The notes: generated from the letters alone by a model not told the origin. Positions 8,707 to 18,222 are shown, counted from the stretch's first letter. The stretch is DNA of 64,000 nucleotides from Clostridium sporogenes (GCF_001020205.1 NZ_CP011663.1:3720001-3784000); one strand, 5' to 3'. Numbers and translations are program-made.

Positions 8707-10092
8707 TTATTTATCACTTAAATATTCATCTATAGCTTTAGCAGCTTTTTTGCCTGCTCCCATAGCCAATATAACCGTAGCGGCACCTGTTACTGCATCT
8801 CCCCCTGCAAATATTCCTACCTTTGTAGTAGCTCCAGTTTCTTCCTCAGCTACTATACATCCTCGTTTTGTACTTTCTAGCCCCTCTGTTGTAGATGCTA
8901 TAAGTGGATTTGGAGATGTACCTAAAGACATAATAACGCTATCTAACTCTATAGTAAATTCTGAACCTGGTATTTCAATAGGTCTTCTTCTTCCTGATTG
9001 ATCCGGATCTCCTAATTCCATTCTAATACATTTCATCCCTTTTACCCAACCATTTTCATCTCCTAAAATCTCTACAGGATTAGTTAGCAAATTAAACTTT
9101 ATTCCTTCTTCCTTTGCATGATGTACCTCTTCTACTCTAGCTGGTAATTCTGATTCTGATCTTCTATAAACTATATATACTTCAGCTCCAAGTCTTTTTG
9201 CAGTTCTTGCAGCATCCATAGCAACGTTTCCACCACCAACTACAGCAACTTTTTCCCCTACTTTAATAGGTGTATCATATTCCTTTTTAAAAGCTTTCAT
9301 AAGATTAGTTCTTGTTAAAAATTCATTAGCAGAAAATACTCCATTTAGATTTTCTCCTGGTATCCCCATAAATTTTGGAAGTCCTGCTCCAGAACCTATA
9401 AATATAGCTTGAAAATCTTCTTCTTCTACTAATTCATCAATAGTCACAGTTTTTCCAACTATTACATTAGTTTCTATTTTAACGCCCAATTTTTTAACAT
9501 TATCTATTTCATGCTTTACTACTGTATCTTTTGGTAATCTAAATTCTGGTATACCATAAACTAATACTCCACCTGGTTCGTGTAAAGCTTCAAATATAGT
9601 AACATCATACCCTTTTTTAGCCAAATCTCCTGCACAGGTAAGCCCTGCAGGACCACTTCCTATTACCGCTACCTTTTTATTTTTCTTCTCTTCTGTTTTA
9701 CTTAAATCCACATTATTTTTTCTTGACCAATCCGCTACAAACCTTTCTAATTTTCCTATAGCTACTGGTTCTCCCTTTATTCCAAGAACACATTTACCTT
9801 CACATTGAGTTTCTTGAGGACATACCCTTCCACAAACTGCTGGTAATGCACTATCTTTTGCAACTGCTTTAGCTGCCTTTTCAAATTCACCTTTTTTTAT
9901 ATGTTCTATAAATTCTGGTATATTAACGCTTACAGGACACTTTCCAACACACATAGGCTTTTTACAATGAAGACATCTTTTAGCTTCTTCTATAGCTTCT
10001 TCTTCAGTATATCCTAAACAAACTTCATCAAAGTTTGTAATTCTCTTATTAGGATTTTGTTCTTTCACTGACACCCTTTTCATTCTATCCAT
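8707..10092 (-). CDS. nfnB: NfnB: large subunit of NADH-dependent ferredoxin:NADP+ oxidoreductase (GltA-like)
   Basis: The 461-residue protein resembles the small subunit of glutamate synthase but is paired with an NfnA-type partner and no glutamate synthase large subunit. That makes it NfnB of the electron-bifurcating NfnAB complex. NfnAB couples NADH and reduced ferredoxin to NADP+ reduction. N-terminal cysteines (CLHCKKPMCVGKCP, then CGRVCPQETQCEGKC) bind two [4Fe-4S] clusters. The FAD Rossmann motif is VIGSGPAGLTCAGDLAKKG near residue 143, and the NADP motif is VVGGGNVAMDAARTA near residue 285. Its start codon shares a base with the stop codon of nfnA, so translation is coupled. Older annotations call it gltA or sudA. 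Confidence 0.93.
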   Translation of the reverse strand: MDRMKRVSVKEQNPNKRITNFDEVCLGYTEEEAIEEAKRCLHCKKPMCVGKCPVSVNIPEFIEHIKKGEFEKAAKAVAKDSALPAVCGRVCPQETQCEGKCVLGIKGEPVAIGKLERFVADWSRKNNVDLSKTEEKKNKKVAVIGSGPAGLTCAGDLAKKGYDVTIFEALHEPGGVLVYGIPEFRLPKDTVVKHEIDNVKKLGVKIETNVIVGKTVTIDELVEEEDFQAIFIGSGAGLPKFMGIPGENLNGVFSANEFLTRTNLMKAFKKEYDTPIKVGEKVAVVGGGNVAMDAARTAKRLGAEVYIVYRRSESELPARVEEVHHAKEEGIKFNLLTNPVEILGDENGWVKGMKCIRMELGDPDQSGRRRPIEIPGSEFTIELDSVIMSLGTSPNPLIASTTEGLESTKRGCIVAEEETGATTKVGIFAGGDAVTGAATVILAMGAGKKAAKAIDEYLSDK

Positions 10093-10982
10093 TATTTATC
10101 ACCATCCAATCCTACATGGCATACATGTCCTTCTGCTTTTTCTTGATCTTCTAATAATTTCTTTCCTTCTTCAGTTTTATACATTTGTTGTCTTCTAAGA
10201 GCCTCTTTGAAATCTACTAAATGTCCATCGAATTCCGGACCATCTACACAAGCAAACTTAGTTTGTCCTCCAACAGTTACCCTACAAGCTCCACACATAC
10301 CTGTCCCATCTACCATTAAAGTATTCAAACTTACTATAGTCTTTATGTTGTACTCCTTTGTAAGTAAAGTTACAAATTTCATCATAATCATAGGACCTAT
10401 TGCTATTACATGATTATAAGCTTTTCCTTCTTTATCAATTAAATCTTTTAATAAATTAGTTACAAGTCCTTTATATCCATAAGAACCATCATCTGTAGCT
10501 ACATAAACATTACCTGCTACCTTTTTCATTTCTTCTTCTAATATTAAATGTTCTTTTGATTTACATCCAATAATAACATCTGCATTTATTCCATGATCAC
10601 TAAGCCATTTCACTTGTGGATATACTGGTGCCGCACCAAGTCCCCCTGCTATAAATACCATTTTCTTTTTCTTTATATCATCTAAATTTTCATTTACAAA
10701 ATCTGAAGGTTGTCCCAATGGGCCTACAAAATCTTTAAAGCTATCTCCTTCTTTAAAAGAATCCATTTTTTTTGTTGAAGAACCTATAGCTTGAATAACA
10801 ATAGTTATACTCCCCTCTTCTTTGTCGTAATCACATATAGTAAGAGGTATTCTTTCTCCTTTTTCGTCCATCTTAACTATAACAAATTGTCCTGGTTTTG
10901 CTGACTTTGCTACCCTTGGTGCTTTAATCTTCATTAGAAATATACTAGGTGCAATGTTTTTCTTCTCTAATATTTTGTACAT
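10092..10982 (-). CDS. nfnA: NfnA: small subunit of NADH-dependent ferredoxin:NADP+ oxidoreductase
   Basis: A 296-residue ferredoxin-NADP+ reductase-type flavoprotein that forms NfnAB with the next gene. The FAD domain covers about residues 1-95 (RIPLTICDYD is the flavin-binding stretch). The NAD domain begins at FIAGGLGAAPVYP. The C-terminal [2Fe-2S] site is seen as MVDGTGMCGACRV followed by FACVDGPEFDGH. Family structures show the cluster bound by an aspartate and three cysteines, all available here. It is first in the two-gene operon, with its start 229 bp from rex. A Rex-like palindrome lies about 180 bp upstream, so control by the NADH/NAD+ ratio is plausible. Confidence 0.93.
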   Translation of the reverse strand: MYKILEKKNIAPSIFLMKIKAPRVAKSAKPGQFVIVKMDEKGERIPLTICDYDKEEGSITIVIQAIGSSTKKMDSFKEGDSFKDFVGPLGQPSDFVNENLDDIKKKKMVFIAGGLGAAPVYPQVKWLSDHGINADVIIGCKSKEHLILEEEMKKVAGNVYVATDDGSYGYKGLVTNLLKDLIDKEGKAYNHVIAIGPMIMMKFVTLLTKEYNIKTIVSLNTLMVDGTGMCGACRVTVGGQTKFACVDGPEFDGHLVDFKEALRRQQMYKTEEGKKLLEDQEKAEGHVCHVGLDGDK

Positions 10983-11103
10983 AATAATTATTCCCCCGTA
11001 TTTAAATTGTTTATTTATAATATAATTATAACATAATTATTATATTTTTTTATCCTAATTAAATAAATTGTATATACTTTTTCCCTAATTAGACAGCATA
11101 AAT

Positions 11104-11135
11104 AAGACCCTCTTTAATAGGATATAAGAGAGCCC
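11104..11135 (-). terminator. Weak hairpin downstream of rex
   Basis: On the minus strand CTCTCTT pairs with AAGAGGG through one G-U pair around an 11-nt loop, followed by TCTTATTTATG. It is a possible rex terminator, with a weak stem and a broken T-tract. Confidence 0.35.
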
Positions 11136-11154
11136 TTAAAAATTTTCAATTTTT

Positions 11155-11186
11155 ATTTGGTTTGTTAATACAATAACAAACCAAAT
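11155..11186. promoter_or_regulatory. 32-bp palindrome containing a Rex-operator-like site
   Basis: The 13-bp arms (11155-11167 and 11174-11186) are perfect. Positions 11162-11179 read TTGTTAATACAATAACAA, which agrees with the Rex consensus TTGTTAA-N4-TTAACAA at all but one of the specified bases. Neither strand has a T-tract directly after the stem, so it is a poor terminator and more likely a protein-binding site. It lies between rex and nfnA. Confidence 0.6.
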
Positions 11187-11211
11187 CTAAAAATAAATAA
11201 AGTTTAATGTT

Positions 11212-11844
11212 TTACTCAGTCTTGTTTATTAAGCAAGTCAAAGTTAAAAGACTATCACTTAAATGTACATTTTCTACTACTACATCTTCCGGAACTGACA
11301 AATCTATAGGTGCAAAATTCCATATGCCTTTTATGTCATTTTTAACAAGAATATTGGCTACCTTTTGAGCGTTATCATGGGGTACACATATTATACCTAT
11401 ATCTATATTGTTTTTTTCTAGATAACTAGACAAATAATCAATATCTAATATTTCTATTTCTCTTATTTTTAATCCTATTAATTTAGGATTTGTATCAAAC
11501 ATAGCTTTTACATTAAATCCTAATTTTGAAAATCTAGTGTAATTTGCTAACGCTTGCCCTATGTTACCTGCTCCAATAATTATAATATTGTAAGGATTGT
11601 TTAGCCCTAATATATTGCTTATTTGATGATGTAATTCGCTAACATTATACCCATATCCTTGTTGTCCAAAATCCCCAAAACAGTTTAAATCTTGGCGTAT
11701 TTGAGATGCAGTAAATCCTATTTTTTCACTTAATTCTTTTGAAGATATTCTGTCTACATCATTTTTTAATAATTCATACAAATATCTATGATATTTAGGT
11801 AATCTTCTTATAACTGCCATTGAAATATTTTTTTTCTTATCCAT
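11212..11844 (-). CDS. rex: Redox-sensing transcriptional repressor Rex
   Basis: Rex is a dimeric repressor that leaves DNA when NADH binds and so opens fermentation genes when the NADH/NAD+ ratio rises. The 210-residue length is standard. The winged helix covers residues about 1-80, with the recognition region SKELSEKIGFTASQIRQDLNCFG-like (broken here by the length limit: SKELSEKIG, then TASQIRQDLNCFG). The Rossmann domain follows with the dinucleotide motif IIIGAGNIGQALANY. AAGAGGTG precedes the ATG. It lies upstream of nfnAB in the same orientation, with a Rex-like palindrome between them. Divergently, the ABC-F gene begins 200 bp away. Confidence 0.97.
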   Translation of the reverse strand: MDKKKNISMAVIRRLPKYHRYLYELLKNDVDRISSKELSEKIGFTASQIRQDLNCFGDFGQQGYGYNVSELHHQISNILGLNNPYNIIIIGAGNIGQALANYTRFSKLGFNVKAMFDTNPKLIGLKIREIEILDIDYLSSYLEKNNIDIGIICVPHDNAQKVANILVKNDIKGIWNFAPIDLSVPEDVVVENVHLSDSLLTLTCLINKTE

Positions 11845-12044
11845 ATTACACCTCTTAATATCATATTTTTACTATTATTATTACCTATATTGTATCATAC
11901 AATTAAATATTATACACTAAAATTGCTGAATACTATAGTAATATATTATATTACTGAAGTAAAAAAATCAAATCCTACTATTATAATACTACAAAAAAAA
12001 TGCAATACATAGTAAAATAGTACTTGTTAAGGATGGTGAAATTA

Positions 12045-13967
12045 ATGGTTGTATTAAGTTGTAAAAATATTTCTAAAGCTTATGGTGTTGATTTGATTTT
12101 AGATAATTTAACATTTAACATAAATGAGAATGATAAAGTTGGTTTAATAGGTGCTAATGGTGCTGGTAAATCTACTCTATTTAAAATTCTTACTTCTTCT
12201 TTAGAACAGGATAGTGGAGATATATTTATAGATAAATCTAAATCTTTAGGATATCTTGCTCAACATCTTTCCTTAGATTCTAACAATACTATTTATGAAG
12301 AAGTATTAGATGTTTTTCATGATCTTATAAAAATGGAAGAAAAGCTAAATAAATTAGAAAAATTAATGAATGAACCCTATGATAAAAATAATAAAGATTA
12401 TCATGATAAAATTATAAAAGATTATACTACCTATACAGATTTGTATATAAATAGAGGAGGCTATACTTATAAAGGTGAAATTCATAGAGTATTAAGGGGT
12501 TTAAGTTTTGAGGAAGAAGACTTTAATAAACAAATAAATATATTAAGTGGTGGTCAAAAAACTAGAGTAGCCCTTTGTAAGCTTTTACTTCAAAGTCCAG
12601 ATATATTACTTCTAGATGAACCCACAAATCATTTAGACTTAACAGCTATTAATTGGTTAGAAGAATATTTAAAAACCTATAAGGGTACTGTATTAATTAT
12701 ATCTCATGACAGATATTTTTTAGATGAAATTACAAACCAAACCTTTGAACTTATAAGTGGTCATATAAATTGTTATAATGGCAATTACTCCAAATTTATA
12801 GACCTTAGAAAAAAAGAATATGAAGTAAAGTTAAAAGCCTATAATCTTCAACAATCTGAAATTAAGAGACAAGAAAAAATAATAGAAAAATATAGATCTT
12901 TTAATAGAGAAAAAAGTATAAAGGCAGCTGAAAGTAGACAAAAATCTTTAGATAAAATTGAGAAGATAGATGCTCCAGATAAATTACCTAAACCTGTAAA
13001 AATAAATTTTGAAACTCAAATAAAAAGTGGAAATGATATACTCCATATAGAAAACCTAAGCAAAAGTTACGGAGATATAACCTTGTTTACCAATGTTGAA
13101 ATGGATATAAAAAGAGGAGAAAAAATCGCTTTAATTGGAGATAATGGTAGAGGTAAAACCACATTACTTAAAATAATAATGGATAAAATCAAAAAAAACT
13201 CTGGAACAAAATATATAGGTAAGAATGTATTCATTGGTTATTATGATCAAGAACAATCTGACTTAAATGAGTGTAATACTGTATTAGATGAGGTTTGGGA
13301 CGAGTTTCCTGAAATGACTACTACGGAAGTTAGAAATTCTTTAGCCGCATTTTTGTTTACTGGGGATGATGTATTTAAAGAAATATCAAAGCTTAGTGGT
13401 GGAGAAAAATGCAAGGTTAATTTATTAAAATTAATGCTTTCTAAATCTAATTTTCTTCTTTTAGATGAACCTACTAACCATTTAGATATAATGTCTCGTG
13501 AGGCTTTAGAAGATGCCTTATTGAATTACGATGGTACAGTTTTAGTTATATCTCATGATAGATATTTTCTAAATAAGGTTATCGAAAAAATTTATGAACT
13601 AAATATAGATGGTATAAAAGAATATTTAGGTAATTATGATTATTATATTCACAAAAAAATTAATCCTAATAGATTTGACTATGAAGCTATAACTTCTGGA
13701 AATTCAAAAACTAAAACTCAAATACACCAAGAAAGAAAAAAGAAAAAAGAAGAAGAAAAAAAATTAAAACAAGAAAAGCTTAAGATAAAAAATTTAGAAA
13801 AGGAAATAACAGATCTAGAAGAAGAAGTAAATTTACTTCAAGAGCAACTTTGTCTTGAAGAAGTATATTCCGATTCTGCTAAAAGTGAAAAAATAAATAA
13901 AGATATAATAAATAAACAAAAACTAATAGAAAATCTTTATTCAGAATGGGAAAACTTTATGAAATAG
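12045..13967 (+). CDS. ABC-F family ATPase (translation-associated, YdiF/Uup-like)
   Basis: A soluble twin-ATPase of the ABC-F group, whose members act on the ribosome rather than in transport. The first nucleotide-binding domain has Walker A GANGAGKST, signature LSGGQKTRV and Walker B LLLDEPTNHLDL. The second has GDNGRGKTT, LSGGEKCKV and LLLDEPTNHLD. The linker between domains is basic and charged, as expected for a ribosomal contact, and a lysine/glutamate-rich C-terminal coiled coil covers about the last 90 residues. I chose ATG at 12045 (640 residues) because AAGGATGG and GGTGA lie just upstream; earlier in-frame TTG 12024 and ATG 12033 have no such site. Whether it gives antibiotic resistance or has a housekeeping role cannot be told from sequence alone. 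Confidence 0.9.
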   Translation: MVVLSCKNISKAYGVDLILDNLTFNINENDKVGLIGANGAGKSTLFKILTSSLEQDSGDIFIDKSKSLGYLAQHLSLDSNNTIYEEVLDVFHDLIKMEEKLNKLEKLMNEPYDKNNKDYHDKIIKDYTTYTDLYINRGGYTYKGEIHRVLRGLSFEEEDFNKQINILSGGQKTRVALCKLLLQSPDILLLDEPTNHLDLTAINWLEEYLKTYKGTVLIISHDRYFLDEITNQTFELISGHINCYNGNYSKFIDLRKKEYEVKLKAYNLQQSEIKRQEKIIEKYRSFNREKSIKAAESRQKSLDKIEKIDAPDKLPKPVKINFETQIKSGNDILHIENLSKSYGDITLFTNVEMDIKRGEKIALIGDNGRGKTTLLKIIMDKIKKNSGTKYIGKNVFIGYYDQEQSDLNECNTVLDEVWDEFPEMTTTEVRNSLAAFLFTGDDVFKEISKLSGGEKCKVNLLKLMLSKSNFLLLDEPTNHLDIMSREALEDALLNYDGTVLVISHDRYFLNKVIEKIYELNIDGIKEYLGNYDYYIHKKINPNRFDYEAITSGNSKTKTQIHQERKKKKEEEKKLKQEKLKIKNLEKEITDLEEEVNLLQEQLCLEEVYSDSAKSEKINKDIINKQKLIENLYSEWENFMK

Positions 13968-14092
13968 TATCTTAAAATAAATTTAATTTTAAAACCGCAA
14001 ATATAAAAAAATACACGTAATACAATAATTCACATGTTTATTACATGTATTTTTTATATTTGCTATATTAAAATTAAATCTATTTTAAAACA
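13968..14092 (-). repeat. Palindromic repeat family, copy D (arms only, internal core missing)
   Basis: Read on the minus strand, this element begins with the same arm as copies A-C (TTTAATTTTAATATAGCAAA) and ends with the matching opposite arm (GCGGTTTTAAAATTAAATTT). The central 150 or so bases with the conserved core hairpin are absent. The remaining sequence still folds into one long hairpin. It lies between the convergent ABC-F and lytT genes and probably also terminates both. Confidence 0.75.
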
Positions 14093-14157
14093 ACATATTA
14101 TATTTTTATTTACTTGTAATTATAAGTTAACCTCGCCATTTTCTTACTATATTAAAT

Positions 14158-14922
14158 TTATATTCCTAATATTTGTTTTACTTTTTTAACATTATTCCTA
14201 CTAACAGGAATTTCTGATTGTTCTTTATCATTCATAACTAGCTTATATGTTCCATTAAACCAAGAGTACAATTCTTTTATATTGTCCATATTTACTATAT
14301 AACTTCTATGAACTCTAAATAATTCTGTCTTTTTTTCTATTTCTTTTAATGTATTGTGGGTTATATATTCTTCTGAGTCTGTTTTTACATAAGTTTTATC
14401 CTCCATTGTATAACAATAATGGATAGTTTTTGTGTCTATCAATATTATTTTCCCTCTATATTCACAAGGAATCTTTTTAAGTGTTTTTTCTTCTTTTTCT
14501 AATTTATTTAATATATCGCTTATCATAACTGGAATTTCTTCCTTATATTTTTTCTCTATTTTTTCCTGCAATCTTTTTATAGTTATACTTATTCTCTTAT
14601 CATCAAAGGGTTTTAGTATATAATCTAAAGCGTCTATTTCAAATGCTTCTAGAGCGTATTGTTCATATGCTGTTATAAATATTATATTTATATCTTTGTT
14701 AAATTCTTTTATTCTTTTAGATACACTTATACCACTTTCTATAGGCATATTTATATCCATAAAAACCACTTCTGGTTGTAGTTTTTTAACTAATTCATAT
14801 CCAGCATTTCCAGTCATAGCTACATCTACTATATTTAAAAAATTATATTTAGATAAAACATACTTAAGTTCTTCTATAGCTGGCTTTTCATCTTCTATTA
14901 TAATAGCTCTAATTTCTTTCAT
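14158..14922 (-). CDS. lytT: LytTR-family response regulator
   Basis: A 254-residue response regulator with an N-terminal receiver domain and a C-terminal LytTR DNA-binding domain. The acidic pocket is IIEDEKPA near residue 10, the phospho-acceptor aspartate is in VVFMDINMP (about residue 56), and the conserved lysine is in YILKPFDD (about residue 106). The LytTR domain covers about residues 150-254 (FRVHRSYIVNMDNIKEL, then PVSRNNVKKVK). Its ATG directly follows the lytS stop codon and its Shine-Dalgarno lies inside the end of lytS, so the two are translationally linked. With the sensor and the divergent CstA-like transporter it resembles BtsSR-BtsT-type pyruvate sensing. The target is inferred. 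Confidence 0.93.
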   Translation of the reverse strand: MKEIRAIIIEDEKPAIEELKYVLSKYNFLNIVDVAMTGNAGYELVKKLQPEVVFMDINMPIESGISVSKRIKEFNKDINIIFITAYEQYALEAFEIDALDYILKPFDDKRISITIKRLQEKIEKKYKEEIPVMISDILNKLEKEEKTLKKIPCEYRGKIILIDTKTIHYCYTMEDKTYVKTDSEEYITHNTLKEIEKKTELFRVHRSYIVNMDNIKELYSWFNGTYKLVMNDKEQSEIPVSRNNVKKVKQILGI

Positions 14923-16557
14923 TTAAAATACCTCCTTAGGTATATAAAACATAACTTTTGTTCCTTCATTTAATTTGCTTTTTATGTGTATGAAATTTTT
15001 TTCCCCATAGAGTAATTTTAATCTTTTATTAACATTTGAAAGTCCTATACCTGGCCAATTTTTTACTACATAATTAAGTGTATTTTCATCCATACCTACT
15101 CCTGTATCTTTTATTACGAATTTGATTTTATCTTTTTCATCTATTGCAGTAATTGTTACTACTCCTCCCTGTGGCTTTATTAATATACCATGTCTCATAG
15201 AATTTTCTATTATAGGTTGAAGTACAAATACTGGAACTTTAACATCTAAAAGTTCTTCTGGTATATTAATGTCTACATTTAATCTTTCTCCAAATCTTGC
15301 CTTTTCTATAGCTAAATAGGATTCTAAAAACTCTATTTCCTCTTTCAATATAATTTTTTCATCTTGTCTTTTTAGAGTTTGTCTAAAATAATTTGAAAGA
15401 TTCAATATAAGCTCCCTGGCTTTTATAGAATCCGTTCTACAAAAGGACGCTATGGTATTTAGTGTATTAAATAAAAAATGTGGATGTATTTGATTTCTTA
15501 ACATTTTTAATTCTGCCTTTGAAACTTCTTGAGTCAATTGCTCTAATTCATATAATTCTATTTGGGTAGCCAAAAGGGCACTTAACTCCTTAGCAAAATC
15601 ACTAAAATATTTATCTACACTTTTATAGGACTTAATTTGTATTCCTATGACAAACTTAAACTTATTCTTATCTGTGTATATAGGTACACAATAGAATAAT
15701 TTTTCTTTATTATTATCTTCAAATTTTATTAATCTATAATCTTTAAAATTAAAATATTCCTTTATTTTATACTTCAATTTTTCCTTATTCAACTCTTCTC
15801 CGTTGTAAGAAAATATACTATCATTTTGAGCAATAAATATGCTTTCTAAATTTATTGCTTCATATATTATTGAACATACTTTATCTGAAATTTCTTGATT
15901 AAATCCACTTCTTAAGTAAATGGAAGTTTTTTTAGCTATATTAAGAGCCTTTTGAGATTGTATGGCACCAATTTTCTTATAATGTTCTTGAGTATTATTT
16001 ATAATATTTATAAATATACCTACCCCAATAGAATTTGTTATTATCATTGGTAATGCTATAACCCTTTCTAATTGTAGAGCATTTTCATAGGGTTTTGCTA
16101 TTAATAAAATTATTATCACCTGCAATACTTCTGCTATTATTGCTGTTATAATACCCGTTGAAACATCTAAACTTTTATCCTTTGTAATTACATTAGCTAT
16201 TCCTCCTACTATACCTTCTATTATAGTAGATATGGCACAAGAAAGGGCTGTGAAGCCACCTAAAAAATACCTATGAGTTCCTGCTATAATCCCAACTATA
16301 AGGCCTACTAATGGTCCACCTATATATCCAGCTACTATTGCACCTATAGGTCTTGCATTAGCTAATGCATAAGGCTCTATATTAACTCCAGTATAAGTTC
16401 CTAACATAGATAGCACACTAAAAAAAGTTATAATTATTAACTTATATTTATAATCAGATTTATTTTTAAGAAATTTATTAAAAGTTTTAGTTTGACTATA
16501 TAAATAGGCTGCTATACCAATAAGGGACATACTTTCTAATAATTGTATATATATCAT
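14923..16557 (-). CDS. lytS: LytS-type sensor histidine kinase
   Basis: A 544-residue membrane sensor kinase. The N-terminal 5TM-LYT domain (residues about 1-190) contains the family stretch ANARPIGAIVAGYIGGP and GTHRYFLGG. A cytosolic sensory region with GAF-like character covers about residues 205-340. The kinase core has the phospho-acceptor histidine in NQIHPHFLFNTLNTIA near residue 360, the N-box IENSMRHG and the G-boxes DTGVGMD and GIGLSNVNKRL. It forms one transcription unit with lytT and is divergent from the CstA-family transporter across 242 bp. That arrangement suggests the transporter is the regulated gene. The ligand is probably pyruvate by analogy, but the sequence does not show it. 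Confidence 0.93.
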   Translation of the reverse strand: MIYIQLLESMSLIGIAAYLYSQTKTFNKFLKNKSDYKYKLIIITFFSVLSMLGTYTGVNIEPYALANARPIGAIVAGYIGGPLVGLIVGIIAGTHRYFLGGFTALSCAISTIIEGIVGGIANVITKDKSLDVSTGIITAIIAEVLQVIIILLIAKPYENALQLERVIALPMIITNSIGVGIFINIINNTQEHYKKIGAIQSQKALNIAKKTSIYLRSGFNQEISDKVCSIIYEAINLESIFIAQNDSIFSYNGEELNKEKLKYKIKEYFNFKDYRLIKFEDNNKEKLFYCVPIYTDKNKFKFVIGIQIKSYKSVDKYFSDFAKELSALLATQIELYELEQLTQEVSKAELKMLRNQIHPHFLFNTLNTIASFCRTDSIKARELILNLSNYFRQTLKRQDEKIILKEEIEFLESYLAIEKARFGERLNVDINIPEELLDVKVPVFVLQPIIENSMRHGILIKPQGGVVTITAIDEKDKIKFVIKDTGVGMDENTLNYVVKNWPGIGLSNVNKRLKLLYGEKNFIHIKSKLNEGTKVMFYIPKEVF

Positions 16558-16799
16558 AAATTTCTCCTCTTAAATTACATTTTTATAAATAATTTATTAA
16601 ATATTCTTTAATAAATTATACAATAAATAAATATTTTTTCTATGATAATTTGCTAAACAGGGAATTTTTTTTACAATTCAATGTGTTTTTATGACCTTTT
16701 ATAAAAATATTATTAATAAAAATTTAATAATATATTATGATTTAAATATAATTTATAGTTCAATATTGTAATCGATTAAATTTAGTAGGAGGTAATTTT

Positions 16800-18218
16800 A
16801 TGATATCATTTTTTCTTTCATTAGTAGCACTTATTGTTGGTTATTTAATTTATGGTAAAATAGTAGAAAAAATGTTTGGGGCAGACGAAACAAAAGAAAC
16901 TCCAGCCATTAAATTAGAAGACGGAGTTGACTTTGTTCCAATGCCAGCTTGGAAAATTTTTATGATCCAATTTTTAAATATTGCAGGTTTAGGTCCAATA
17001 TTTGGAGCTATAGCTGGTGCACTTTGGGGTCCTGCTGCATTTTTATGGATTGTTTTTGGTTCTATTTTCGCAGGTGGAGTACATGATTATTTTTCAGGTA
17101 TGTTGTCTGTAAGACATGACGGTGCAAGTATACCAGAGGTGGTTGGTAAATATCTTGGCCCTGGTTTCAAACAATTTATGAGAGGTTTTTCAGTAATACT
17201 TTTAATACTTACTGGTGTTGTATTTATAATTGGACCTGCTGGTCTTTTAAATACTTTAACTGGTTATAACAAAGTTATATGGATATATGCAATATTTATC
17301 TACTATGTTCTTGCAACTATGCTTCCTGTAGATAAAATCATAGGAAAAATATACCCTATATTTGGCTTATGTTTACTTATAATGGCCCTAGGTGTTGCTG
17401 CTGGTTTAATAGTTCAAGGATATCACATACCAGAAGTAACTTTAGCAAACCTACACCCTAAAAAACTTCCAATGTGGCCTTTAATGTTTGTAACTATTGC
17501 TTGTGGAGCGATATCTGGTTTCCACTCAACGCAGTCTCCATTAATGGCTAGATGTATAACAAATGAAAAACAAGGAAGACAAATATTTTATGGAGCAATG
17601 ATAGCTGAAGGAATACTTGCTTTAATCTGGGCTGCTGCTGCAATGACTTTCTTTGGAAGTACTGGAGAACTTGGAAAGCAAATGGCTGCTCACGGAGGAC
17701 AAGCTTGGGTAGTAAATACTATTTCAAATTCATTACTTGGAAAAATAGGTGGAGCCTTAGCTATACTTGGAGTTGTTGCCTGTCCAATAACTTCTGGTGA
17801 TACAGCTTTTAGAAGTTCAAGACTTATAGTAGCTGACTTCTTAAACTATGAACAAGGACCTATAAAAAATAGATTAGCAATAAGTATACCTCTATTCGTT
17901 ATAGGTTTTGCATTAACAAAAATAAATTTTGATATTGTTTGGAGATATTTTGCTTGGTCAAACCAAACCTTGGCTATGATCGTTTTATGGACTGCATCTG
18001 CTTATTTATATAAAATCAATAAGTCTCATTGGATGGCAACTATCCCAGCTACATTTATGACAGCGGTTTCCATAACTTATATACTTGTAGCTCCGGAAGG
18101 ATTTAAACTTAACCCTTCAATTGGATATCCTATAGGTATCGTAGTAGCCTTAGCTGTTCTAGCACTATTCTTAAAGAAAACAGCTTCTAGAAAGAACAAT
18201 ATAAGCATAGCAGAATAA
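16800..18218 (+). CDS. CstA-family carbon starvation / pyruvate transporter
   Basis: A 472-residue membrane protein of the CstA family, with about 12-13 hydrophobic helices. Recognisable segments are QFLNIAGLGPIFGAIAGALWG (here broken: LNIAGLGPIFG), GGVHDYFSGMLSVRHDG near residue 97, and ACGAISGFHSTQSPLMAR near residue 236. Enterobacterial CstA and BtsT are about 700 residues; this shorter form is common in Firmicutes and lacks their C-terminal extension. E. coli members carry pyruvate or are induced on carbon starvation, so pyruvate uptake is the leading guess. AGGAGGTAA precedes the ATG. It lies divergent to lytS-lytT and ends next to repeat copy A. Confidence 0.9.
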   Translation: MISFFLSLVALIVGYLIYGKIVEKMFGADETKETPAIKLEDGVDFVPMPAWKIFMIQFLNIAGLGPIFGAIAGALWGPAAFLWIVFGSIFAGGVHDYFSGMLSVRHDGASIPEVVGKYLGPGFKQFMRGFSVILLILTGVVFIIGPAGLLNTLTGYNKVIWIYAIFIYYVLATMLPVDKIIGKIYPIFGLCLLIMALGVAAGLIVQGYHIPEVTLANLHPKKLPMWPLMFVTIACGAISGFHSTQSPLMARCITNEKQGRQIFYGAMIAEGILALIWAAAAMTFFGSTGELGKQMAAHGGQAWVVNTISNSLLGKIGGALAILGVVACPITSGDTAFRSSRLIVADFLNYEQGPIKNRLAISIPLFVIGFALTKINFDIVWRYFAWSNQTLAMIVLWTASAYLYKINKSHWMATIPATFMTAVSITYILVAPEGFKLNPSIGYPIGIVVALAVLALFLKKTASRKNNISIAE

Positions 18219-18222
18219 TATA

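Noticed and set aside
11155..11186. Palindrome read as the rex terminator
   Set aside because: No T-run follows the stem on the minus strand; A-rich sequence follows instead.
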